Part shown: piece by piece, positions 15,967 through 26,256 of the stretch | How the letters are laid out: each line of letters begins with the position of its first letter | Numbering within the stretch: position 1 is the first letter of the stretch | Assembly (NCBI GenBank): GCA_013298765.1 | Contig: JAAFJA010000001.1 | Span: 248,001-312,000 of the forward strand | Direction of reading: 5' to 3' | DNA from: Betaproteobacteria bacterium | GTDB taxonomy: Bacteria > Pseudomonadota > Gammaproteobacteria > Burkholderiales > Casimicrobiaceae | DNA length: 64,000 bases | Translations under genes and position numbers: made by a program | Notes under the pieces: model-generated | Databases searched by the model: none | Seen by the model: the letters and a program-made list of their open reading frames with translations, nothing else | What the model was told of the DNA's origin: nothing

Positions 15967-16486
15967 TGCCAGCCCACTCGGGATTGAACTTGAGGACGAG
16001 TTCCTCCGAAGCCTTTGCAATCGGATCTAGCCTCGCGAGCCAAGAAAAATGGGCAATCATCAGTAAACCGCCTGGCTTCAGCAAGCGCTTCACCTCGGCA
16101 ACAGTTTTTTCCTGATCGAAATAGAGCCAGCATTGCATCGCGGTGATGCAGTCGAAGATAGCGTCGGGAAAAGGTTGCGACTCGCTGCTTGCGACATGAA
16201 AATCGCAGCTCAAATTCGCGTCTTGAGCGAGACGCCTCGCCTCTTCGATTTGTCCTTGCGCGATGTCGGTACCGCTCGAAATGCCCCCCTGCTTCGCGAA
16301 TTCGCGCGCGAGCAAACCGGTGCCCGTGCCTAAATCGAGAATCCGCTGACCCGCAAGCCCTACGCCGAGCGCTTGCAAGCGGGAATAAAACGATTCGGGT
16401 GGGCCAGGACGATGTTTACCGTAGTCAGATGAGGTTTTGCCCCAATCGAAGCTTTTTCCGCCGTCGTGCGCAGGGATACCGTGCAT
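15959..16486 (-). pseudogene. 5' fragment of an insertion-split SAM methyltransferase
   Basis: The first 176 residues contain a class I SAM-binding domain: motif I as ILDLGTGTGLLAREFA, the acidic residue in SSGTDIAQGQIEEA, and the post-motif LKPGGLLMIAHFSW. After GKDW the natural frame enters the transposon and would add nine foreign residues (GNYPLETSL) before a stop. The true C-terminus is at 13310-13578. The substrate is unknown. A truncated product lacking the C-terminal third is unlikely to be fully active. Confidence 0.88.
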
Positions 16487-16693
16487 GATTGCCGCCTTTG
16501 CTTGTCTATGAACCGCGATAGGCGAGAGCGTATCAACTCCCTTCGCGTACGCTCACTTCAATAAGGGCATCATGCAATAAAGGAATAATTTCGATAATAG
16601 TCTTTCTGCGCTCTTGCCCAAAGCTAGTCAGGAGAAAAGAAAAAATGGTGCTACGTTAACCGGCGTTCTGCGGTTACCTCTCAAACAAATGGA

Positions 16694-19579
16694 TCAGCCA
16701 AGCCCCGTGCGACGGGCGCGGTTCTTCTCAAGTGCGGCGGCAAAACCCGCAACGCGTTCGCGCTCTTGGGCGACCACCGCTGGCGGCGCCTTGTCCGCGA
16801 ACGCAGGGTTGCTCAGTTTGGCATACGCCTTCGCAATCTCCGCTTCCAGTCGTGCAATCTCTTTATCGAGTCTCGCGCGCTCTTGTACGGGATCAACCTT
16901 AATTTCCAGCATCAAACGGTATTCGCCCACGACTTGCACCGGCGCGTCAGCCTCCGGCAACGCAGAAACGATCTTTACCTCGGAGAGCTTTGCGAGCGTG
17001 GCAATGTACGGTGCAAATTCTTTAAGTGTTGCCTCGTCAGCAGCGCTCGCGAATTGCGCAATGAGTGGCACGCGTTCAGCTGGCGAAATCTTCATCTCAG
17101 AGCGCAACGTGCGCACCGAGGTGACGATCGATTTCAGGAGCGCCATCTTCGAGTTTGCGCCCGCGTCAATCACTTCGGGAACAACCGTTGGCCACTTCTG
17201 ATTGCAAATGGTGGAACCGGGACCGGCTTTGCCAACGAGCGGTGCAACCGCTTGCCACAACTCTTCGGAAACGAACGGAATGATCGGATGCGCCAGGCGC
17301 AGCGCATTTTCGAGCTCGCGCACAAGCACGCCGCGCGTGGCTGCGAGAGAAGCCGCATCGCCGCGCTTCTCGGCTTCGGCGAGTTGCACTTTCGCGCATT
17401 CGAGATACCAATCACAATACTCGTCCCACACGAACTCGTACAGCGCCTTCGAGGCGAAGTCGAAGCGGAACGTGTCGAAGCCGTCGGTGATGTCTTTCTT
17501 TGCTTGCTGCAAACGACCGAGCAACCAACGATCGACAAACGTCAAGGTCTCAAGCGGCGCTTTCGCGTACGGCTCGGCTTGCTTGCCTTCGGTGTTCATC
17601 AATACGAAGCGCGTCGCATTCCACAGCTTGTTGCAGAAATTGCGATAGCCCTCGCAGCGGCTCAAATCGAAGTTGAGCGTGAGCGAAAACGTGAAAAGCG
17701 ATGCGAAGGTGAACCGCACCGCATCCGCGCCGTACGCCGGAATGCCGGTCGGGAAATTCTTCCGAATGTATTTCTCCGCCTTCTCTTTGTGCGACGCAAG
17801 CATCAAGCCAGTCGTCGATTTCGCGACTAGCGGTTCAAGTTCAATGCCATCGAGCAGATCGATCGGATCGAGCACATTGCCCTTCGATTTGCTCATTTTG
17901 TTGCCTTCGGCGTCGCGCACCATCGGATTGATGATCACGTCTTTGAACGGCACTTGGTCGGTGAAATGCAAGGTCATCACGATCATGCGTGCGACCCAGA
18001 AAAAGATGATGTCGTTCCCCGTTACGAGCACATTGCTCGGCAGGTAAACCTTGTCTTTCGCGAAGCGCTGCGTGTCCGGCCAACCGAGTGTCGTGTGGCA
18101 CACGAGCGCGGATGAGAACCACGTGTCGAGCACGTCTTCGTCGCGACGAAGTGATGAATTACCAATCGACGGATTCTTTGTGCGAACCTCTTCTTCGCTG
18201 CGACCGACGTAGACATTGCCCTTGTCGTCGTACCACGCAGGGATTTGATGTCCCCACCAGAGCTGACGTGAAATGCACCAGTCTTGAATGTTTTCGAGCC
18301 AGTGGTAATAGGTCGCGCTCCAGTGATCCGCGTGGAATTTCACCTCGCCGTTTTTCACTGCATCGAGCGCGCGACCGGCAAGCCCACCCTGATGCTTCGC
18401 CGTCGGCTTGCTCATGGCGACGAACCATTGATCGGTGAGCATCGGCTCGGTGATTTGGCCGGTGCGTTCGCACACGGGCACCATGCTCTTGTGCTTTACG
18501 GCCTTCTGCAAAAACTTCTGGGCTTCGAGATCTTTGAGCACCGCTTCGCGCGCGACGAACCGATCCAGCCCCTGGTACGCCTTCGGTCCGTTCTCATTCA
18601 CCTTCGCGTCAAGCGTGAAAATTGTGATGAGCGGAATGTTGTGCCGCATGGCGCAGGCGTAGTCATTGAAGTCGTGCGCGCCGGTGATCTTCACGCAGCC
18701 TGAGCCGAACTCACGATCCACGAAATCGTCCGAAATGATCGGAATTTTGCGATCACACAAAGGCAGATCAACCATCTTGCCCAGCAGATGTTTGTAGCGC
18801 TCGTCTTCCGGATGCACCGCAAGCGCACCGTCGGCGAGCATCGTCTCGGGCCGCGTCGTTGCGATGTGCATACCCGCGATCAAATTGCCTTCGTGATCTT
18901 TTTGCGGACCGTCAGAAAACGGATAAAGGATGTGCCACATGTGGCCATCGCGCTCGACCGATTCAATTTCAAGATCGGAGACGGCCGATTGCAACACCGG
19001 ATCCCAATGCACCAGCCGCTTGCCGCGATAGATCAAGCCTTCTTCAAAGAGCTTCACAAAGGTTTCGACCACGCCTTTCGACATGTGCGAATCCATCGTG
19101 AAATAGCCCTGATTGGTACCACTCGCGTCAGCAAAACCCCAGTTCGCTGAGGCGCCCAGGCGACGCATCTGGCGCGTGATCGTGGAGCCGGATTGTTCTT
19201 TCCAATTCCACACGCGCTTGGTGAATTCCTCACGTCCCAGGTCATGCCGCGTTTTGTTTTCCGCGCGCAGTTTTTGCTCAACAACGATTTGCGTGGCGAT
19301 GCCTGCGTGATCCGTGCCGACCACCCAATTCGTGTTCTCACCTTTCATTCGGTGATAACGAATGAGCGTGTCCATCAGCGTTTGCTGAAACGCGTGCCCC
19401 ATGTGCAGCACGCCCGTCACATTCGGCGGCGGCAGTTGAATCGTGTACGCGGCCTTCGCGCTATCGCCGCTTGGGACGAAATGTCCGCCCGACTCCCACA
19501 CCGGATACCACTTCGATTCAATCGCTTTCGGTTCGAAAGACTTTGCGAGATTCGACAGTGCTGACTCTGGGGCTGACAT
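16694..19579 (-). CDS. valS: Valyl-tRNA synthetase
   Basis: The 961-residue class I synthetase charges tRNA-Val. The HIGH-type motif is in [15 protein letters not shown] at about residues 50-64, the CP1 editing domain follows, and [12 protein letters not shown] lies near residue 560. The anticodon-binding domain and a C-terminal coiled-coil arm ([20 protein letters not shown]) complete it. Length and order are normal for bacteria. It lies downstream of a short hypothetical gene and holC on the same strand, an order also seen in other betaproteobacteria. Confidence 0.98.
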   Translation of the reverse strand: MSAPESALSNLAKSFEPKAIESKWYPVWESGGHFVPSGDSAKAAYTIQLPPPNVTGVLHMGHAFQQTLMDTLIRYHRMKGENTNWVVGTDHAGIATQIVVEQKLRAENKTRHDLGREEFTKRVWNWKEQSGSTITRQMRRLGASANWGFADASGTNQGYFTMDSHMSKGVVETFVKLFEEGLIYRGKRLVHWDPVLQSAVSDLEIESVERDGHMWHILYPFSDGPQKDHEGNLIAGMHIATTRPETMLADGALAVHPEDERYKHLLGKMVDLPLCDRKIPIISDDFVDREFGSGCVKITGAHDFNDYACAMRHNIPLITIFTLDAKVNENGPKAYQGLDRFVAREAVLKDLEAQKFLQKAVKHKSMVPVCERTGQITEPMLTDQWFVAMSKPTAKHQGGLAGRALDAVKNGEVKFHADHWSATYYHWLENIQDWCISRQLWWGHQIPAWYDDKGNVYVGRSEEEVRTKNPSIGNSSLRRDEDVLDTWFSSALVCHTTLGWPDTQRFAKDKVYLPSNVLVTGNDIIFFWVARMIVMTLHFTDQVPFKDVIINPMVRDAEGNKMSKSKGNVLDPIDLLDGIELEPLVAKSTTGLMLASHKEKAEKYIRKNFPTGIPAYGADAVRFTFASLFTFSLTLNFDLSRCEGYRNFCNKLWNATRFVLMNTEGKQAEPYAKAPLETLTFVDRWLLGRLQQAKKDITDGFDTFRFDFASKALYEFVWDEYCDWYLECAKVQLAEAEKRGDAASLAATRGVLVRELENALRLAHPIIPFVSEELWQAVAPLVGKAGPGSTICNQKWPTVVPEVIDAGANSKMALLKSIVTSVRTLRSEMKISPAERVPLIAQFASAADEATLKEFAPYIATLAKLSEVKIVSALPEADAPVQVVGEYRLMLEIKVDPVQERARLDKEIARLEAEIAKAYAKLSNPAFADKAPPAVVAQERERVAGFAAALEKNRARRTGLG

Positions 19580-19670
19580 GGCTAAGAACGGACGCTTACG
19601 CGAGGAGTTTGAACTCCCTTGATTGTATCCGTCGCGGTTTCAGCAAATAGACTCTAGGCTCTGTTTTTTA

Positions 19671-19732
19671 GGGGCCACACCAAGTTAATACTTAGCAACG
19701 CTTTTTTTAATAACCGCCAGCTAGCCCTGATG
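19671..19732. repeat. GCTAGCCC-bounded intergenic element, copy B
   Basis: GGGGC at 19671 and GCTAGCCCTGAT at 19720 have the same 49-bp spacing as copy A, with a T-tract in the core and AATAACC before the right mark. It begins 31 bp past the stop codon of the minus-strand gene at 19763 and lies upstream of valS. Confidence 0.6.
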
Positions 19733-19762
19733 CCTTAGGGAGAAGAGCGCTGCGATTGTTGC

Positions 19763-20416
19763 CTACCGGGCGTCTCGACGTTTCGCTTGAATTTGCTCTC
19801 GCAACCGTGCAACTTCCGCCTCCACCGCGACGGTGACAACCGACTGAATTTGGTTTGAGGTTTCGTCCGCGACTTGCGCAGCGATGTCGAGAGAAACCTG
19901 CATGAGCGCGGGTTCCAACGCTTCGCGCAGACGTCGCTTGAGTTCGCCCGCCGCGTGCAGCTCCAACTGCTGCATGACTTGCGAATACACGGCGTGACCG
20001 AGCTCCTCTAGCTTCGTGGCAACCGCTTTATCGAACTGCTCGCGCGTATACGCCGCGGCTCGCTCAGCGTCGCTGCTGCGTGACGGTGTTGCTCGTGGGC
20101 CTGTCGGATATTCGTCATCAACGTCTTCATCGGCATCGTCCCCCAACACCGGATCAATTCGCGCCGAGATCGCCGCTTTTGAGGCAGCCCCGCGCTCACC
20201 CCCACGCGTCCCAGGATTTGGATTGGCCGCTGAAGGGCGCGTATCAATGGGATCGAAGTCAATACGATCAGTGAGACTTGGGATGTCTTCAATCGCCATC
20301 TTGCGCGCGCGCTCGTCTATCAGCTCAGTGAGAACCGGCAATTCGCCATGCGCTTTCCCGCCGCGCATCAATTGGTCGGCTTGCGCAAGGAGATCTTTCG
20401 CAGAGGACGTAGTCAT
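19763..20416 (-). CDS. Conserved hypothetical protein between holC and valS
   Basis: I do not recognise a named domain. The 217-residue chain has an N-terminal segment with LPVLTELID, a disordered proline/acidic middle and a C-terminal helical half rich in Ala, Gln and Glu from about residue 140. A short PVLTE-like motif followed by a helical tail recalls proteins encoded next to holC in Burkholderia. I chose the ATG at 20416 because the extra eight residues of a longer frame (to 20440) have no support. Function is unknown. Confidence 0.7.
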   Translation of the reverse strand: MTTSSAKDLLAQADQLMRGGKAHGELPVLTELIDERARKMAIEDIPSLTDRIDFDPIDTRPSAANPNPGTRGGERGAASKAAISARIDPVLGDDADEDVDDEYPTGPRATPSRSSDAERAAAYTREQFDKAVATKLEELGHAVYSQVMQQLELHAAGELKRRLREALEPALMQVSLDIAAQVADETSNQIQSVVTVAVEAEVARLREQIQAKRRDAR

Positions 20417-20486
20417 GTCGCGATTATGCGCAAGCAACATCGATTACACAAACGAGACTGCGAAAACGCACCCAACGGTTTACAAA

Positions 20487-20912
20487 TCAGGCGCGCTTGC
20501 TCAAGTCGGTGTGTTTGAGGGGGTAGCCGCGTGATTTATAGAACGCCCAACGCTCGCGCCCCGCCGTTGCAAGCGCGGTATCAACGCCCACCACCTCGAA
20601 CACACGCTCGAACCGAGCGAAATACTTCGGCGGTTGCGCGCATAGGCTTATCAAAACGTCCGCTGGGCCATCGTGATCATTGGAATGATCGACAATGATC
20701 GGCGTCGCCTCGCGCAGCGGCGAGGCTAGCGCGCAATGTGGCACAAACGCGTCTTCGGGCGTCTCCCACAGCGCACGATCAAGAAGTGCGGTGGTCGCTT
20801 CGTCAGGCGTTGCGATACGCAAACGATGCCCTGACGCGTAAACCTTACGCGCCAAGCGATGGGTCGCTGCAATCGGATCAGCGATTCCGGTATAGAACTC
20901 GATAGAGGTCAT
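20487..20912 (-). CDS. holC: DNA polymerase III chi subunit
   Basis: Chi links the clamp-loader complex to single-stranded DNA-binding protein. The 141-residue frame from the ATG at 20912 begins MTSIEFYTGI, as chi proteins do. It continues with RLARKVYASGHRLRIATPD, TPEDAFVPHC and the C-terminal GRERWAFYKSRGYPLKHTDL. A longer frame to 20963 is not supported. It lies just after pepA on the same strand, a conserved pair in proteobacteria. Confidence 0.93.
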   Translation of the reverse strand: MTSIEFYTGIADPIAATHRLARKVYASGHRLRIATPDEATTALLDRALWETPEDAFVPHCALASPLREATPIIVDHSNDHDGPADVLISLCAQPPKYFARFERVFEVVGVDTALATAGRERWAFYKSRGYPLKHTDLSKRA

Positions 20913-21060
20913 GAATCCGTGGCTACTTCGTACGAGGATGGGCCGACTGGAAAACCGACACATGGGCTTGAAACGTGTTTGCGGCGAACCGCGCGAGCAG
21001 CAGGCGATCTGCCCGCCGATACGCGACGCGCGTCCCAGAGGACTCGCGCCGCACTTTCGA

Positions 21061-22539
21061 CTACTCGTTCGCCATCACGTAATCCACCAAGGCGGCAACT
21101 GGACGCCCAGTTGCGCCTTTTTCTTTGCCCGAACCTTTGTAGGCGACGCCTGCGATATCCAAGTGCGCCCAGGGGTATTTTTTCGCGAACCGCCACAGGA
21201 AACATGCGGCCGTGATCGCACCGCCCTCGCGTCCAGCAACGTTGGCCATGTCTGCGAAGTTCGAATTAAGCGCTTCTTGATAATCCTCTTCGAGCGGCAT
21301 GCGCCAAAAGCGATCATTCATCTTCTTGCCTGAAGCCAAGATGTCGTCCGCAAGCTTGTCGTTCGACGAGAAGAGCCCCGCGTTCACGCTCCCAAGCGCG
21401 ACCACACATGCGCCAGTCAGCGTGGCGATGTCGATCACCGCTTTCGGCTTAAAGCGCTCGGCGTAGGTCAGCGCGTCGCACAGGATCAACCGGCCTTCCG
21501 CATCAGTATTGAGCACTTCAATGGTTTGCCCGCTCATGCTGGTGAACACATCGCCCGGCTTCGTTGCGCGACCGGACGGCATGTTTTCGCATGCTGCAAC
21601 GATTCCAACAATATTTTGCTTTGGCTTGATCTCACCGACGGCGCGCATGACGCCAAACACGGTGCCAGCGCCGGACATATCCCACTTCATGTGATCCATT
21701 TCGGCGGCGGGTTTGAGCGAGATTCCACCCGTGTCAAAGGTGATGCCTTTGCCCACAAACACCGTCGGTGCCTCACCTTTTTTCCCGCCTGCGTACTCCA
21801 TGACGATGAAACGTGGCGGCTCGTCGCTGCCGTTGGTCACCGACAGGAATGAGCCCATGCCGAGCTTCTCGATCTGTTTGCGATCCATGACGGTTACTTT
21901 TAGGCCATGGCTCTTACCGAGCTTTTTCGCCTCATCACCCAAGCGCGTCGGCGTGCAGTGATTGCCGGGAAGGTTGCCCAAATGCTTAGTGAACGCGATA
22001 CCGGCAGCGGATGCGACAGCGACTTTGAGCGCTTTTGCCGCGTCTTTCGTGCCCTCAGGCATCCCAAAACGAACCCGCTTCAGCGACGGCTTTTCTGCCT
22101 TGGCTTTGCTTGCGGCCCCTTTGGTTTCATCAAATCGGTAGACGGCGTCAGTTGCGCCAAGCACCATTTGTGTCATCGCATCAACCGCGCCTTCGGAGAG
22201 CGCGAACACAGCGACTTCGCCCACGGAGTGCTCGTTAGCACAACTTGCGATCGCTTTGCCCGTTGCGCGCGCATCCTTTGCACTGAGGGCGGAGCTGGCA
22301 CCCGCGCCGTAGACGTAGACGCGTGGCGCGCTCACGCCAGCGACGTTCAACAGCGGCAACACAGCCCCGACGCGGCAAGAGAACGACGCAGTTTTGAGCG
22401 CCGCAGAAAGCGCGCCCTTGCTGGCGCGGTCAAGCTCTTCGGCGGCCCAGGAGAGTTTTTGGCCCTCATGGACGGCCACAGCAACTGCATCCGTCTTAGT
22501 GTTGTGCGGATGCTCGGTGCGAAGCGAAAAATCGATCAT
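21061..22539 (-). CDS. pepA: Cytosol (leucyl) aminopeptidase
   Basis: This 492-residue M17 aminopeptidase removes N-terminal residues from peptides. The metal-binding signature NTDAEGRLIL lies in the C-terminal domain. The other active-site residues are in KGITFDTGGISLKP and DMSGAGTVFG. It is divergent from lptF, with 87 bp between the two chosen starts, and holC follows after about 150 bp. In some bacteria PepA also binds DNA, but that cannot be judged here. Confidence 0.97.
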   Translation of the reverse strand: MIDFSLRTEHPHNTKTDAVAVAVHEGQKLSWAAEELDRASKGALSAALKTASFSCRVGAVLPLLNVAGVSAPRVYVYGAGASSALSAKDARATGKAIASCANEHSVGEVAVFALSEGAVDAMTQMVLGATDAVYRFDETKGAASKAKAEKPSLKRVRFGMPEGTKDAAKALKVAVASAAGIAFTKHLGNLPGNHCTPTRLGDEAKKLGKSHGLKVTVMDRKQIEKLGMGSFLSVTNGSDEPPRFIVMEYAGGKKGEAPTVFVGKGITFDTGGISLKPAAEMDHMKWDMSGAGTVFGVMRAVGEIKPKQNIVGIVAACENMPSGRATKPGDVFTSMSGQTIEVLNTDAEGRLILCDALTYAERFKPKAVIDIATLTGACVVALGSVNAGLFSSNDKLADDILASGKKMNDRFWRMPLEEDYQEALNSNFADMANVAGREGGAITAACFLWRFAKKYPWAHLDIAGVAYKGSGKEKGATGRPVAALVDYVMANE

Positions 22540-22626
22540 GGCTAGGAGTTTCTTCGGGTAGGTAAACTTCGAAATTATCTCTTGATTACGGGCGCGGCGC
22601 GGTTATCCGTTTCGCTTCCACCGCGC

Positions 22627-23745
22627 ATGATCTTCCGCCGAGCGCTAATTCGCGAATTAACCATCAACGCCGCCTACGTGTTTGTGGTCCTGGTTGCGAT
22701 CCTGATGACTCAGTTCATTGTCCGCCTCATTGGACAGGCCTCCTCGGGGGCGCTGCCAACCGATGGACTGCTGCCGCTGGTGGGCTTTCGCCTTCTATCG
22801 CAGCTGGCGCCCCTGATTGTGATCGCGGTGTTTATCTCCACCCTCCTCACCCTCTCTCGCGGCTGGCGAGATAGCGAGACCCCCATCTGGATGAGCGCGG
22901 GCCAAAGCCTGCTTGCCTGGATTCGCCCCGTTCTTTCGTTCGCCATTCCTTTGCTTCTGATCGCAGCAACCCTCTCGCTCATGCTGTCGCCTTGGGCCGA
23001 CAAGAAAACCGTCGAATTTCGGCGAATCCTCGACGCCCGCGATGACCTTGCAGTCCTCGCTCCGGGCCTATTTCAGGAACGGCGTCGAGATAAGCAAGTG
23101 TTTTTCATAGAGAGCACCGATCTCGTGCAAGGCAGCATCAAAAACGTATTTGTGTTCGCCGACGATCCAAACGGCGCGTGGATCACTCGGGCCAAAGAAG
23201 GCTTTGTTCAACAAGACGAACGCGGCGATCGCTTCGTGATCCTGGAGTCAGGTAAACGGGTGCGGCGCGCTGGCGCAAATGCAGCGCCAACCGAGTATGA
23301 GCTCGCACGCTTCGATCGCTACGGCGTGAGGATGAACGCGGCTGAGGTTCGTGACGACCCCTTAGAGGAGCGCGCTACCGACACCATGACACTGATCGAG
23401 CGAGCAACGCCTACGGCGCATGGGTGGGTGTTCTATCGACTCTCCATCCCCATCGCGGGCTTATTGTTAACGCTGCTCGCGATCCCGCTCGCCTATGTGA
23501 ATCCGCGCATGGGTCGTTCGATGAATCTGATTCTGGCAATCCTCTTGCTGATGATCACACTTAACTTGCTCAATATCGTGCAGGCGAAGATCGGAACGCA
23601 GAGCATCGGGCTCATCTCGGCGCTACTTGTCTTTCATGGCGCGCTCGCATCTTCGGTGATCGTCTTCTATTACCGACGCTACCGAGGCGCAGTTGGGGTG
23701 TTTCCCGCACTCTTTAGTCGCCGCCAAGCAAAGGTCAGCCCTTGA
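22627..23745 (+). CDS. lptF: LPS export ABC permease LptF
   Basis: LptF is one of the two permeases of the LptB2FG extractor that lifts lipopolysaccharide out of the inner membrane. The 372-residue chain has three N-terminal helices, a periplasmic beta-jellyroll region (about residues 110-270) and three C-terminal helices. I start at the ATG at 22627 (MIFRRALIREL), which matches LptF N-termini. The upstream 15 residues of the longer frame look non-coding. Its TGA overlaps the lptG start. Confidence 0.94.
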   Translation: MIFRRALIRELTINAAYVFVVLVAILMTQFIVRLIGQASSGALPTDGLLPLVGFRLLSQLAPLIVIAVFISTLLTLSRGWRDSETPIWMSAGQSLLAWIRPVLSFAIPLLLIAATLSLMLSPWADKKTVEFRRILDARDDLAVLAPGLFQERRRDKQVFFIESTDLVQGSIKNVFVFADDPNGAWITRAKEGFVQQDERGDRFVILESGKRVRRAGANAAPTEYELARFDRYGVRMNAAEVRDDPLEERATDTMTLIERATPTAHGWVFYRLSIPIAGLLLTLLAIPLAYVNPRMGRSMNLILAILLLMITLNLLNIVQAKIGTQSIGLISALLVFHGALASSVIVFYYRRYRGAVGVFPALFSRRQAKVSP

Positions 23746-24812
23746 AGACTCTCTCTCGATACATCGCGCGCGAGGTCGTCGCTGCTAGCGCATTAGTGCT
23801 TGTCGCGCTACTTCTACTGCTAATTTTCTATGATTTTCTGCAAGAGCTCGCGTCGCTTCGCCAGCTAAATGCGGCACAGTTTTTTATTCTTGCGGCGGCC
23901 ACCGTGCCGAGCTCGTTTTATGAGTTGGCTCCGATCGCGGCGTTAATCGGCACTTTGTTCGCGCTGGCTCAACTCGCAGGTAACAGCGAATACGCGGTGA
24001 TGCGTACGTCAGGCATTTCGGCCCTTCAAATCGCAGGCGTTGTATGTGGCGTGGGCTTGGTGTTTGCCGGGATGGTGTTTGTCGTCGGCGAATACGTCGT
24101 ACCACGCAGCGAACAGGTGGCGCAGCGTATTCGCGCGATCACCGGCGCACGCCCATTCATCGCTCGCGCCTTCCAATCCGGTTATTGGTTTAAAGATGGA
24201 AACACGTTTATCAATATCGCAAGCGTGCTCCCGGACGGCTCGCTGCGAAGTATTCGCGTGTTCGAGTACGCCAATGACGTTGACCTCGCGCGCACGGTAG
24301 TCGCCGAGCGTGCCGTGTTCCAAGGCGGGCAACAATGGCAGCTCGAGCGCGTGACCGAAACGCGTTTTGACGCGCAAGGCGTCAGCGCCGTGGTGAACGC
24401 AACTCAGCTTTGGAATACAGTACTCACTCCGAGCATGCTTTCCGTGCTGCAGCTCGCGCCCGAGAAGCTCTCACTCGACGGGTTAATCGAATACATCGGG
24501 CATTTGAGAGCCAATAACCAGGATTCGCGCCGCTTCGAATCCGCGATGTGGGGCAAGTTTTTCTACCCGCTCGCCACGTGCGTACTGATGTTGATCGCGA
24601 TCCCGTTTGCGCAAATACAGCAGCGAGCGGGCGGCGTTGCCGGACGAATTTTCATAGGCATCCTGCTCGGCCTCGTTTTCATCATCTTTAACCGCTTGTT
24701 TTCTTACCTCTCGCTGCTCTATCAGTGGCCGCCACTGCTAGGCGCGGTCATGCCTTCGATGCTCTTTCTCACGGTCGCCGCGGCGATGACTTGGCGAATT
24801 GAGCGGCGCTGA
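23742..24812 (+). CDS. lptG: LPS export ABC permease LptG, TTG start
   Basis: The partner permease of LptF has 356 residues, with the same arrangement of three helices, jellyroll and three helices. It begins at a TTG that overlaps the lptF TGA in TTGA, so translation is coupled. The N-terminus KTLSRYIAREVV is typical. The ATPase LptB is not in the window. A weak start codon after a tight overlap is a common way to keep two subunits in balance. Confidence 0.95.
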   Translation: MKTLSRYIAREVVAASALVLVALLLLLIFYDFLQELASLRQLNAAQFFILAAATVPSSFYELAPIAALIGTLFALAQLAGNSEYAVMRTSGISALQIAGVVCGVGLVFAGMVFVVGEYVVPRSEQVAQRIRAITGARPFIARAFQSGYWFKDGNTFINIASVLPDGSLRSIRVFEYANDVDLARTVVAERAVFQGGQQWQLERVTETRFDAQGVSAVVNATQLWNTVLTPSMLSVLQLAPEKLSLDGLIEYIGHLRANNQDSRRFESAMWGKFFYPLATCVLMLIAIPFAQIQQRAGGVAGRIFIGILLGLVFIIFNRLFSYLSLLYQWPPLLGAVMPSMLFLTVAAAMTWRIERR

Positions 24813-24852
24813 GTGATTCAGCAAGCTTCTTCAAGCACAACCACATGGGTTT

Positions 24853-24914
24853 TGGGCTAGATACCCGAAAAGTGTTTTATCAATAGTCGGCTTATGGAAC
24901 GGCTAGCCCCTGAC
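24853..24914. repeat. GCTAGCCC-bounded intergenic element, copy C
   Basis: TGGGCTAG at 24853 and GCTAGCCCCTGAC at 24902 are 49 bp apart and pair as imperfect inverted ends. It lies 41 bp past the lptG stop. The rest of the 260-bp gap to rpmA holds only the terminator. Confidence 0.6.
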
Positions 24915-25032
24915 GAAACGGGGATCAATCTATAAATATGTTCACTTGAAGCGCGAGTAATGACGCTGCAAGCGGGTGCTTGCGACGCGCGCGCAGACGT
25001 GGTGAGCCGCGAACCCGAGCACTAGATAACAA

Positions 25033-25054
25033 AAAAGCACCCGAAGGTGCTTTT
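25033..25054 (-). terminator. Rho-independent terminator of rplU-rpmA
   Basis: A 9-bp stem AAAAGCACC/GGTGCTTTT with a four-base loop is followed on the minus strand by a run of T. It lies 19 bp beyond the rpmA stop. The tract on the plus side could also serve lptG. Confidence 0.85.
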
Positions 25055-25072
25055 TGCTTTGAACGACAGAAT

Positions 25073-25342
25073 TTATTCCGCCGCTGCGACCGGAACGATG
25101 TTCGCAGTTTTGCGGCTTTTCGGGCCTTTCACTGTGAACTCAACGCGGCCTGTCATCGTCGCGTACAGCGTGTGATCTTTGCCCATGCCGACGTTAACGC
25201 CAGGGTGGATCACGGTGCCGCGCTGACGTGCAATGATGGTACCGGCGTTGATGAGTTCACCGCCGTACGATTTAACGCCTAAGCGTTTCGATTCGGAATC
25301 GCGACCGTTGCGTGTGGAGCCGCCGCCTTTTTTCTGTGCCAT
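25073..25342 (-). CDS. rpmA: Ribosomal protein L27
   Basis: L27 is a small basic protein near the peptidyl-transferase centre. The 89-residue chain opens with [23 protein letters not shown], the canonical N-terminus without a cleaved leader. It follows rplU after 15 bp and ends before a strong terminator. An obg gene, often next in line, is absent here. Confidence 0.98.
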   Translation of the reverse strand: MAQKKGGGSTRNGRDSESKRLGVKSYGGELINAGTIIARQRGTVIHPGVNVGMGKDHTLYATMTGRVEFTVKGPKSRKTANIVPVAAAE

Positions 25343-25357
25343 GGTGTGCTTACTCCT

Positions 25358-26056
25358 TTACTTGCGAACGCCACCAACGAGCTCTTCGGTGAGCTTGTCG
25401 AATGCCGCCCAGTCGCCTTTAGCAGCCAACGCGGCTTGCTCGGCCCAGGTCTCGGGTTTCGCCATGTTGAACTTGTTGCCGCCCTTTTCGAGCGATGCTT
25501 TCAACTGTTCAACGCTTGCTTTCGAGAGCGTTTCGAACGTACCGAAGCCATCGGCGCTCAAAAGCTCGGCGATTTTCGGGCCGATTCCTTCGATGATCTC
25601 GATATCGTCGCTGCCATCTTTTTTCTTGCCGCGCACTTTCGCTGACTTCTTCGCTGCGACTGCAGCAACGGCTGCGCCCGCAGCGGCGACAGCAACAGCA
25701 CCGCTTACGGCAGGAGCATCGGCTTTTGCCACTTCAGTGCCATTCGCGCCGTAGATGGCCGAGATAAAGACCTCGGTGAAGTTTTGACGATGACCCTGCT
25801 GCTTTTTGTAGTGCTTACGACGACGCAACTTGAAGATGCGCACTTTGTCGCCACGACCGTGATCAATCACGGCTGCATCGACCTTAGCACCACTCACATA
25901 AGGCGCCCCCACCACCAAATCTGCGCCCGCGCCAACGGCGAGCACTTCATTGAACGTGACGGTTGCACCAACGTCTGCAGGTATCTGTTCTACCTTGAGT
26001 TTTTCGCCAGCTGCAACGCGATACTGCTTGCCGCCGGTTTTTATGACCGCATACAT
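25358..26056 (-). CDS. rplU: Ribosomal protein L21 with C-terminal helix-hairpin-helix extension
   Basis: Residues 1-103 are a normal L21: [20 protein letters not shown], then [21 protein letters not shown]. Residues 104-232 are an extension. It has an Ala/Val/Lys linker and then a helix-hairpin-helix domain with [19 protein letters not shown] and [17 protein letters not shown]. Most proteobacterial L21 proteins stop near residue 103. The HhH part resembles those that bind nucleic acid non-specifically. I start at the ATG at 26056. The longer open frame to 26191 is not L21-like. Confidence 0.93.
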   Translation of the reverse strand: MYAVIKTGGKQYRVAAGEKLKVEQIPADVGATVTFNEVLAVGAGADLVVGAPYVSGAKVDAAVIDHGRGDKVRIFKLRRRKHYKKQQGHRQNFTEVFISAIYGANGTEVAKADAPAVSGAVAVAAAGAAVAAVAAKKSAKVRGKKKDGSDDIEIIEGIGPKIAELLSADGFGTFETLSKASVEQLKASLEKGGNKFNMAKPETWAEQAALAAKGDWAAFDKLTEELVGGVRK

Positions 26057-26256
26057 TGTTGATAACCCTTGAGTTTGGATAACTTTTCGCGCGCTGCAGA
26101 GCAGCAGAAAAATCGCGAAGAGCCCAAGATTATAGCGCCAAACGGGATTACCGCTCCCACCTTCAACCGACGGATTACTCCAGTTTTTCACGCGGGCGAC
26201 ACGCAGAGGATCGTCTTAAGCCGGAACACGAGTGCCCGCCCCCTAAAATCTTCGGT

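Noticed and set aside
16766-17830. 354-codon plus-strand frame inside valS
   Set aside because: It is the antisense shadow of valS, which has complete synthetase motifs. Long antisense frames are common in this codon usage.
24853-24914. GCTAGCCC elements as integron attC sites
   Set aside because: The end marks do not contain the GTTRRRY/RYYYAAC core, and no integrase or cassette array is present.
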